From the NCBI GenBank assembly GCA_038528385.1, contig JBCBET010000002.1:124001-188000 (forward strand): a stretch of DNA of 64,000 bases. Reading direction: 5' to 3'. Shown here in pieces: positions 24,216-30,878 of this stretch. Below the pieces are notes generated by a model. That model saw only the letters and a program-made list of their open reading frames with translations. It was not told the origin of the DNA and did no database searches. Both the position numbers and the translations under genes were made by a program. This DNA comes from Shimia_B sp038528385 (GTDB lineage: Bacteria; Pseudomonadota; Alphaproteobacteria; Rhodobacterales; Rhodobacteraceae). Within the stretch, counting starts at the first letter, position 1. Every line of letters starts with the position of its first letter.

Positions 24216-25744
24216 GCCTCGCCTTCCGTGAGTTCGAGCGGCACATGGGCCGGGGTGAGGTCGTGGGTGGCGAGCGGGCCCGTGGGCTTGCCCAGCCGGT
24301 TGCGCACCACCCAGTGGAGCCGTTCGGAGGCGCGGGTGATCGCCACGTAAGCCAGCCGCTTCCAGAGCTCGGTGCCCGCCTCCTTGCGGCCCATGCGGGC
24401 GGCCACGAAGATGTCGGGGGCGAAGACCTGCACGTTCTCCCACTGGCTGCCTTGCGCCTTGTGGATCGTCACCGCCGCGCCGTGCAGGAAGGTCGCGCCC
24501 ATGCGCGCGGCGAAGGGGATGAACGGCTCCTCCTCGTCGGGCTTCTCGATCTTGACGATGCTCGCGGCGTTCACCTGGGGGTCCTGGGCGCCCACGACGT
24601 GGAGCCGGGAGAAGCCCGGCCTGCGCCCCGGGCCCATGTAGATCACCTGCGCGCCCTTGATGAGCCCGCGCGCCTCGAGGTCGAGGCGCTTTTTTCGGTG
24701 CTTCATGGGCAGCTCGATCCCGTCGCAGATGAGCGGCTCGCCCTCGAGGAGGTCGTCCTCGGGCGCGCCATAGGCGGCGCGGAACGCCTGGATGAGCCGG
24801 ATGCGGGTCTGGTTGCGCCAGACGAGGACGGGCGAGCGGGCCATCATGTCGGCCTCCACCCGCTGGGCGAGGACGACGCGGTCGTCGCGCCCGGCGGCGT
24901 CGCGCACCATCTCCTCGAAATCGTGGAATTCGAGGGCGGGGTCGCCCAGGGCATGGGCCAGATCGAGGATCGGGTTGTCCTCGGCCTGGCGGTGCACGCG
25001 GCCCAGGGTGAGCTTGCGCGGGTCCGGCAGCCCGTCGAAGACCATGCTCCCTGACTGGTTCACCGGGGCAAGCTGCGCGGGGTCGCCGAAGAGGAGCAGC
25101 GTGGGAAAGATGTCCTTGAGGTCCTCGAACTGCCGGGTGTCGAGCATAGAGGCCTCGTCGATGAAACCGATATCGAGCGGGTCCTCCCGCCGCTTCCAGC
25201 CGGTGATGAAATCGGACCCGCGCAGGCCCGCGGCGGCGAGCGCGCCGGGCATGGATTTGTTGCCCTCGTAGAAGCGTGCCGCCCGCGCCAGCGCCTCCTC
25301 CGTGAGCCCCTCGATCTCGGGCTTTTCGCCGTTGCCGGCGAGCCAGTCGGCGATGCGTTCGTATTCGGGGTCGTAGACGGGCGTGTAGAGGATGCGGTGG
25401 ATCGTGGTGGCCGGCACCCCGCGCATGCGGAGCACCGAGGCCGCCTTGTTCGTGGGGGCGAGGATCGCGAGGGTGCGCCGGTCCTTGCGCTTGCGCCCTT
25501 CGTAGTCGCCGCTCACCACGTCCACCCCCGCCGCGTGCAGCGCGCGGTAGAGCTCGGCAAGGAGGAGGGTCTTGCCCGAGCCTGCCTTGCCGATGACGGC
25601 GAGAACGCTCTCCTTGCCCTCCCGCGGCGGTCGGTGCGAGCCGTCCTCGATGTCCACCCCCGCTTCCCGCAGGCTCCGGGCGATCGTGTCATGGGCCTCG
25701 GCCTGGTCGGAGGAGAGCGTGAGCGCGGTCATGGCCGCGACCAT
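24212..25744 (-). CDS. RecD-like ATP-dependent DNA helicase
   Basis: The 510-residue protein is a superfamily 1 helicase. It has Walker A in GKAGSGKTLLLAELYRAL near residue 52, FIDEASMLD as Walker B near 195, and the C-terminal UvrD_C_2-type block AVTIHKAQGSQWENVQVF near 430. It is shorter than RecD of RecBCD and RecD2, and no recB or recC is present. It is best described as a stand-alone RecD-like helicase of unknown repair role. GGAG precedes the ATG at 25744 by 6 nt. It lies downstream of luxI on the same strand. Confidence 0.85.
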   Translation of the reverse strand: MVAAMTALTLSSDQAEAHDTIARSLREAGVDIEDGSHRPPREGKESVLAVIGKAGSGKTLLLAELYRALHAAGVDVVSGDYEGRKRKDRRTLAILAPTNKAASVLRMRGVPATTIHRILYTPVYDPEYERIADWLAGNGEKPEIEGLTEEALARAARFYEGNKSMPGALAAAGLRGSDFITGWKRREDPLDIGFIDEASMLDTRQFEDLKDIFPTLLLFGDPAQLAPVNQSGSMVFDGLPDPRKLTLGRVHRQAEDNPILDLAHALGDPALEFHDFEEMVRDAAGRDDRVVLAQRVEADMMARSPVLVWRNQTRIRLIQAFRAAYGAPEDDLLEGEPLICDGIELPMKHRKKRLDLEARGLIKGAQVIYMGPGRRPGFSRLHVVGAQDPQVNAASIVKIEKPDEEEPFIPFAARMGATFLHGAAVTIHKAQGSQWENVQVFAPDIFVAARMGRKEAGTELWKRLAYVAITRASERLHWVVRNRLGKPTGPLATHDLTPAHVPLELTEGEA

Positions 25745-25788
25745 AGGCGGCTCCGGGGGGGGTCACCAGAGCAGAAGGTGCGGCGCGC

Positions 25789-26421
25789 TCAGGCGGCGGC
25801 CTCGCGGGCGATGGCGTGGCCGAAGGCGCGATTGAACCAGTGCCGCGCCATGGCGGTCGACGCACCCGCCTGCCGCGCCACCCGCGCCTGGGCGGCCTTG
25901 TCGAAGTGCCAGAGGCCCACGGCGATCATCTCCCGCCCCGTACCCTCGGAGCCCAGGATCTCCGGCGAGGCGCCGATGCGCGAATAGATCCGCACCATGC
26001 GCGCGTCGAAGACCCCCACATAGGACAAAAGCCCGAAGCCCTCGAGGATCTCGCCGCCCGCGAGCATGAGCGCGGCGGCGGTTTGCGGCGAGGCCCCGCG
26101 CGAGAGGCAGAACCGCGTGCATTCCCACACCCGGGGCGCGGCGATGCGCACGCCCTCTGTGAGGTGGGTGAAGTGATCGTTGACCATGGTGCGCCCCGTC
26201 GTGGGCAGGAGCCGCATGGAGCCGCCATGGCTCCCGTCCGGGTTTTCCCAGATCACGTAGAGCGGGTTTTCGGCGTCGTAGTCGTCGACCTCCCAGCCGT
26301 TTTCGTCGACCTGCACCGCCCAGCCCAGACGCTCCTTGAACTGCCAGGCACGGTCCTCGTGCATGGTGCGCTTGAGCTTGGGAAACGTGTCGAGTTGATC
26401 ACCGTAGATGAAGCGGATCAT
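25789..26421 (-). CDS. LuxI-family acyl-homoserine-lactone synthase
   Basis: The 210-residue protein keeps the LuxI catalytic set: Arg24, Phe28, Trp34, Glu44, Asp46, Asp49, Arg70, Phe84, and Glu100/Arg103 within VWECTRF. It should make an AHL from S-adenosylmethionine and an acyl-ACP in the cytoplasm. The acyl chain length is not predictable here. AAAGGA precedes the ATG. No luxR adjoins it; the nearest is at 13.1 kb in the opposite orientation. A CtrA-like site lies about 85 bp upstream. The helicase gene starts 45 nt downstream. Confidence 0.92.
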   Translation of the reverse strand: MIRFIYGDQLDTFPKLKRTMHEDRAWQFKERLGWAVQVDENGWEVDDYDAENPLYVIWENPDGSHGGSMRLLPTTGRTMVNDHFTHLTEGVRIAAPRVWECTRFCLSRGASPQTAAALMLAGGEILEGFGLLSYVGVFDARMVRIYSRIGASPEILGSEGTGREMIAVGLWHFDKAAQARVARQAGASTAMARHWFNRAFGHAIAREAAA

Positions 26422-26504
26422 GGCGCCGTCCTTTCCGGTCTGCGTTCGCCGGAAAGGGGTAAGTGTTAATCCTTAGCAACCTTTTGCCCCGCGCGGGCGC
26501 GCCG

Positions 26505-26520
26505 GTAAGGATCCGTTAAC
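26505..26520. promoter_or_regulatory. CtrA-like site upstream of luxI
   Basis: GTAAGGATCCGTTAAC differs from TTAA-N7-TTAAC by one base. Read on the luxI strand it gives TTAA-N7-TTAC, also close to consensus. Another TTAA is at 26466-26469. The region 26422-26529 is the whole luxI upstream spacer and is AT-richer than its surroundings. Control by CtrA is inferred. Confidence 0.45.
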
Positions 26521-26529
26521 GCCGCTCGC

Positions 26530-26985
26530 TCAGGTGACCGCCTCGAGCCGCTCCTTGGACATGTCGCCCGGCACGATGGTCACGGGGATCTCGAGCGATC
26601 CCGAATTCTTCGAAAGCTGCGTCACGAGTGGGCCGGGCCCCCGTGCATCCGTGCCCGCGCCCAGCACGAGGACCCCGATTTCGCTGTCCTCGCGGACCTG
26701 GGCCATGATCTCGGGCACCGGCTCGCCCTCGCGGATGACGAGCTCGGGGTCGATGCCCTGCTTGTCCCGCATCCACTTCGCGAAGACCTCGAAATGGGCC
26801 TCGATGCGCTCGCGCGCCTCTGCGCGCATGACCTCGCTCACCCCGATCCAATGGTTGAATTCATCGGGCGGGATGATGGCGAGTACGGCCACCCCTCCGC
26901 CGGTATGCGACGCCCGCATGGCGGCAAAGCGCATGGCGTTGAGGCATTCGCGGCTGTCGTCGAGCACCACGAGGAACTTGCGCAT
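26530..26985 (-). CDS. Universal stress protein (UspA family)
   Basis: The 151-residue protein shows the UspA fold: MRKFLVVLDDSRECLNAMRFA at the start, then the ATP-binding segment VLVLGAGTDARGPGPLVTQL and the terminal IPVTIVPGDM. The nucleotide-binding G-x2-G-x9-G pattern is only approximate. USPs are cytoplasmic stress proteins of poorly defined action. The ATG at 26985 is preceded by GGGAGAG; longer in-frame starts run into non-coding sequence with a strong hairpin. Confidence 0.88.
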   Translation of the reverse strand: MRKFLVVLDDSRECLNAMRFAAMRASHTGGGVAVLAIIPPDEFNHWIGVSEVMRAEARERIEAHFEVFAKWMRDKQGIDPELVIREGEPVPEIMAQVREDSEIGVLVLGAGTDARGPGPLVTQLSKNSGSLEIPVTIVPGDMSKERLEAVT

Positions 26986-27374
26986 GTCGTCTCTCCCTTG
27001 GGGCGCAGTCTGGCCGCCGCGCCCGGGCCGCGCAAGAGAAAGCGCCCTCGCCACGGGGGAGCGAGGGCGCGACGTCCTAGCCAGGGGGCTGACGCCTGGG
27101 GCGGGCCCCGGCGCCCTTTGAAATGGGAGAACACCGGGAGGGGGACGAGACCCACACGTGGCGGTAATTGCCACGGGCGCACGCTAGGAAAAGAATGATT
27201 CAGTTTCGTGACCGGCGGCATGGTCATGGGCACGGTCATGGGCAGGGGGAGGCGGGCAGCGCAGCACGCGGCGCGCAGCTGATGCGCAACGGCCGCGCGC
27301 GCCTCTCGACCTTGGCCTCGGCCGCGGCTGGACCTGTCACCGGTGTGCTCGTCGCCGCAGCCGGAGCGCTCAGC
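26986..27374. other. Gene-free 389-bp region between trpS and uspA
   Basis: No convincing protein frame is present. The region holds an AT-rich patch at about 27165-27215. On the minus strand there are hairpins CGTGGC/GCCACG near 27145-27165 and CCAGG/CCTGG near 27079-27097, then the strong stem at 27042-27070. A short direct repeat, GGTCATGGGCA, occurs twice near 27220-27245 on the plus strand. It could encode a structured untranslated leader of uspA or a small RNA on the minus strand. Confidence 0.5.
27042..27070 (-). terminator. Terminator-like hairpin before uspA
   Basis: GCGCCCTCGC (27042-27051) and GCGAGGGCGC (27061-27070) are perfect 10-bp arms with a 9-nt loop. On the minus strand the stem is followed by GCTTTCTCTTG, a moderately T-rich tail. 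It lies 305 bp past trpS and 57 bp before the uspA start, so it may end a small RNA or attenuate a uspA leader. Confidence 0.6.
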
Positions 27375-28388
27375 TCATCGCAGCAGGCCCAGGATGTCAT
27401 AGGTCCTCTCCAGGATCGGGGCGGCGATGGCGCGGGCGCGGTCGGCCCCGGCGCGCAGCATGGCGTCGATCTCGCCCGGGTCCTCCATGAGGCGGCTCAT
27501 CTCCACGCCGATGGGGCCCATCTTGTCCACCGCGAGATCGGCGAGGGCGGGTTTGAACGCGCCGAAGGGCTGGCCTGCGAACTCCGCAACGACGGCCTCC
27601 GGCGTCGTGCCCGCCAGCGCGGCATAGATGGTGACGAGGTTTTTCGCCTCGGGCCGCTCGGCCAGGCCCGCTACCGTCTCCGGCAGGGGCTCGGGGTCGG
27701 TCTTGGCCTTGCGGATCTTCTTGGCGATCGCGTCGGCGCCGTCGGTGAGGTTGATCCGGCTCATGTCGGAGGGATCGGATTTCGACATCTTCTTGGTGCC
27801 GTCGCGCAGGCTCATGATGCGCGCCTCCGACGCGCCGATGAGCGGCTCCGTCACCGGGAAGAAATCCACGCCGAAATCGTTGTTGAACTTGATCGCGATG
27901 TCGCGCGTGAGCTCGAGATGCTGCTTCTGGTCCTCGCCCACCGGCACGTGGGTGGCGTGGTAGACGAGGATGTCGGCGGCCATGAGCGCGGGATAGGCGA
28001 AGAGCCCGAGCGAGGCATTCTGCGCGTTCTTTCCCGCCTTGTCCTTCCACTGGGTCATGCGTTGCATCCAGCCCATGCGCGCCACGCAGGAAAAGACCCA
28101 GCCGAGCTGCGCGTGTTCGGGCACCTGGCTCTGGTTGAAGAGCGTCGATTTCGCCGGGTCCATGCCCGAGGCGATGAAGCCGGCCGCGAGCTCCCGCGTC
28201 TGCTGGCGCAGCTTGTCCGGATCCTGCCAGACGGTGATCGCGTGGAGGTCCACCATGCAATAGAGCGTCTCGAATTCGCCGCTGTCCTGGAGCGCCACGG
28301 AGGGGCGGATCATGCCCAGGTAATTGCCCAGCGTGAGCCCGCCCGAGGGCTGGACGCCGGACAGGATCCGTTTGGTGAATGCGGCCAT
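27375..28388 (-). CDS. trpS: Tryptophanyl-tRNA synthetase
   Basis: The 337-residue class I synthetase shows the HIGH-equivalent motif in GVQPSGGLTLGNYLG near residue 11 and TKKMSKSDPSD (KMSKS) near 198. It charges tRNA-Trp in the cytoplasm. Length equals that of bacterial TrpS. It follows murJ on the same strand but is separated from it by the opposite-strand rhomboid-like gene. Confidence 0.97.
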   Translation of the reverse strand: MAAFTKRILSGVQPSGGLTLGNYLGMIRPSVALQDSGEFETLYCMVDLHAITVWQDPDKLRQQTRELAAGFIASGMDPAKSTLFNQSQVPEHAQLGWVFSCVARMGWMQRMTQWKDKAGKNAQNASLGLFAYPALMAADILVYHATHVPVGEDQKQHLELTRDIAIKFNNDFGVDFFPVTEPLIGASEARIMSLRDGTKKMSKSDPSDMSRINLTDGADAIAKKIRKAKTDPEPLPETVAGLAERPEAKNLVTIYAALAGTTPEAVVAEFAGQPFGAFKPALADLAVDKMGPIGVEMSRLMEDPGEIDAMLRAGADRARAIAAPILERTYDILGLLR

Positions 28389-28459
28389 GGCGGCGTTCCT
28401 CTGGTGAGCGTGCGGCGCATCGATTAAGGCGGGGCGCAGGACCCGTCAAGGAACCCGCC

Positions 28460-29140
28460 ATGTCAGAACCTTCGGACGACCCCTCTCCCTTCGGTAGCGT
28501 GCCGCCCGCGATCCTGGCGCTCTGCGCCGTGGTGATCGGCATCGAGCTTTTGTTCTGGGCCGGGGCGCGGGGCCTTGCGGGCGGGCCGGAGGCCGTGGGC
28601 TGGCGGCTCGCGGCGGTGACGGAGTATGGCTTCGCGCCCCGCCTCTGGGCCTTCATGGCCGAGACCGGGCAGTGGCGCGGCGACGGGCTCGGCCGCCTCG
28701 TCACCTATGCATTCCTCAATCAGAGTTTCGTGGGCGCGGTCTTCGCCTGCGTCTTCCTCCTGGCCTTCGGCAAATTCGTGGGCGACGTCATCGGCGGGCC
28801 GCGGGCGGTCCTCGTCTACCTGGGGAGCGCGGCGGGGGCGGCGGCGCTCTACGGCACGATCTTTCCGGAGGCGGGCATCCTCGTGAGCTCGTTCCCCGGG
28901 GCCTACGGGCTGCTCGGGGCCTATACGTTCATCCTCTTCGTGGCGCTCGAGGCGGCGGAGGCCAACCGGCTCCAGGCGTTTCGCCTCGTGGGCGTGCTGG
29001 CGGCCTTGCAGATCGTCTTCGGCATCCTGTTTCCCGGACCGCCCTGGTGGCTCGCCGATCTCGGCGGTGCGGCCATCGGTTTCGTCCTCGCCGCGGCCCT
29101 TTGGCCGGGCGGGCTACTGCGCCGGGTCAGACGGCGCTGA
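28460..29140 (+). CDS. Rhomboid-like membrane protein lacking the catalytic serine
   Basis: The 226-residue protein has six hydrophobic segments and the general rhomboid layout: RLVTYAFLNQSFVGAVFACVF, then GPRAVLVYLGSAAGAAALYG. At the site where active rhomboids have GxSG it reads PGAYGLLGAY (about residues 146-155), with Tyr for Ser. The partner histidine helix reads DLGGAAIGF with no His. It is therefore predicted to be an inactive pseudoprotease. AAGGA precedes the ATG. It is divergent from trpS, and its last 27 nt overlap the end of murJ on the other strand. Confidence 0.8.
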   Translation: MSEPSDDPSPFGSVPPAILALCAVVIGIELLFWAGARGLAGGPEAVGWRLAAVTEYGFAPRLWAFMAETGQWRGDGLGRLVTYAFLNQSFVGAVFACVFLLAFGKFVGDVIGGPRAVLVYLGSAAGAAALYGTIFPEAGILVSSFPGAYGLLGAYTFILFVALEAAEANRLQAFRLVGVLAALQIVFGILFPGPPWWLADLGGAAIGFVLAAALWPGGLLRRVRRR

Positions 29141-30661
29141 GCGGCGGAGCCCCGCGCGGAGCTCCGCGAAGCGGAACGCGCCCAGCGCCTGGCCCGCCGC
29201 GGCGTAGCTCCCCGCCCCCGCGAGGAGGAGCGCCGCGAGCGCCAGGTAGCGCCAGCCCTCGCGCAGGAGCGCGTCCTCGAGCGCCCAGGCGGCGGTCAGG
29301 AGCACCGCGCCCATGAGCACGCTCGCCGCCACGATGCGAGGCACCCGCGCCCGTACCCGGGCGTCGAGCCGCGCCGCCGCACCCATGGCACGCGTGCCGC
29401 GCCAAAGGAGCCCGGCCATGCCCCAGCCCGCCACGGTGGCGCCGATGGCCGCTGCCCCAAAGCCGACGAGAGGCGCGAGCCCCACCGCGAGGGCCGCATT
29501 GATCGCCAGCGCCGCGAGCGCGTAGCGGAACGGGCTCCGCGTGTCCTCCCGCGCGAAGTAGAGCGGCTGCAGCACCTTCTGGAGCACGAAGGCCGGCAGC
29601 CCCGCGCCGTAGATCGCGCAGGCCAGCGCCGTGGGCAGCGCATCCTCGCGCGTGAAGGCGCCGCGCTCGAAGAGGACGGAGATGAGCGGGAGCGGGATCA
29701 CGACGAGCGCCACCGCCGCGGGCAGCGTGAGCGCGAGCGAGATCTCCGTGGCCCGGGAGAAGGCCTGCCGGCTGCCGTCCTCGTCCCGCGCCTGCAGGCG
29801 GCGGGAGAGATCGGGCAGGAGGACCACGCCGATGGCGATCCCCACCACCCCGAGCGGAAGCTGGTAGAGTCGGTCGGCATAGTAGAGCCACGCCGCGGCC
29901 CCCTCGAAATAGCTCGCGACCTGGCGCCCCACGAGGAGGTTCACCTGCACGACCCCGCCCGCGAGGGCGGCCGGAGCGGCGATGACCGCGAGGCGCTTCA
30001 GCTCCGGTGTGAGCCGCGGCCGGCGTGGCAGGAGCCGGAAGCCCGCGCGGCGCGCCGCCTCCCAGACGAGGGCGAGCTGGGCTACGCCCGCGACGGGCAC
30101 GGTCCAGGCGAGCGTGCGCCCGGCGGGCCATCCGAGCGCGGCGGCCAGGACGAGCGCGCCGATGAAGAGCGCGTTGAGCAGCACCGGCGCCGCGGCGGCG
30201 GCAAGGAAGCGGCGGTTGGCGTTGAGCACACCCGACGCCAGTGCCGCCAGCGAGATGAAGAGAATGTAGGGAAAGGCGATGCGCCCGAAGGTGACCGCGA
30301 GGTCGAAGCGCGCGTCGCCTGCAAAGCCCGACGCCATGGCGAGCACGAGCCAGGGCATCGCCACCATGGCCAAGAGCGTGAAGAGCACGAGCACGAGCGC
30401 GAGCCCCGTGAGCGCGTCTCGGGAAAAGCCCGCCGGATCGTCGCCGGCCTCGAGCTTTTTCGAGAAGAGCGGGATGAAGGCCATATTGAAGGCCCCTTCT
30501 GCGAAGAAGCGGCGGAACATGTTGGGCAGCGAGAAGGCGATCACGAAGGCCTCGGCCACGGGCCCCGCGCCGAGGAAGGCCGCGATCATGATGTCGCGCA
30601 CGAAGCCGAGGACGCGGCTCAGCAAGGTCCAGAGCCCCACCGTGGCGAGGGCGCGCATCAT
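29114..30661 (-). CDS. murJ: Lipid II flippase MurJ (MviN)
   Basis: The 515-residue protein has about 14 membrane helices and the MurJ N-terminal block LLSRVLGFVRDIMIAAFLGAG, followed by AFSLPNMFRRFFAEGAFNMAFIPLF. It moves lipid II across the inner membrane for peptidoglycan synthesis. Two adjacent ATG codons (30661 and 30658) are possible starts. It follows glnD on the same strand across a 217-bp spacer rich in hairpins. Confidence 0.95.
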   Translation of the reverse strand: MMRALATVGLWTLLSRVLGFVRDIMIAAFLGAGPVAEAFVIAFSLPNMFRRFFAEGAFNMAFIPLFSKKLEAGDDPAGFSRDALTGLALVLVLFTLLAMVAMPWLVLAMASGFAGDARFDLAVTFGRIAFPYILFISLAALASGVLNANRRFLAAAAAPVLLNALFIGALVLAAALGWPAGRTLAWTVPVAGVAQLALVWEAARRAGFRLLPRRPRLTPELKRLAVIAAPAALAGGVVQVNLLVGRQVASYFEGAAAWLYYADRLYQLPLGVVGIAIGVVLLPDLSRRLQARDEDGSRQAFSRATEISLALTLPAAVALVVIPLPLISVLFERGAFTREDALPTALACAIYGAGLPAFVLQKVLQPLYFAREDTRSPFRYALAALAINAALAVGLAPLVGFGAAAIGATVAGWGMAGLLWRGTRAMGAAARLDARVRARVPRIVAASVLMGAVLLTAAWALEDALLREGWRYLALAALLLAGAGSYAAAGQALGAFRFAELRAGLRRSAPSDPAQ

Positions 30662-30749
30662 GCCCGCCACGCGCCCTCGGCACGGCGGCACGGCGCGGTC
30701 GCGGCCGCCGGGTCCCCTGGCGCGCGCAGCGCGCCATCGCCGCGCAGGG

Positions 30750-30843
30750 AAGAGTTTTCACAAAACTCTTTCGCCGGGGTCAAAAGTCTTGGGAAGACTT
30801 TGCCATGCGCGGCGGTGGCCACGAATTTCGGAAGAAATTCGTG
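30750..30843. promoter_or_regulatory. Three AT-rich hairpins in the glnD-murJ spacer
   Basis: Perfect hairpins are AAGAGTTTT-cac-AAAACTCTT (30750-30770), AAAGTCTT-ggg-AAGACTTT (30783-30801) and CACGAATTTC-ggaa-GAAATTCGTG (30820-30843). They resemble the tetraloop hairpins at 18762-18826 in stem composition. On the minus strand they follow the glnD stop, so they may end or trim its mRNA ahead of murJ. Confidence 0.65.
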
Positions 30844-30878
30844 CGCCCTGCCGCAAAACCCGTGTTCGCCGGGGCGTG

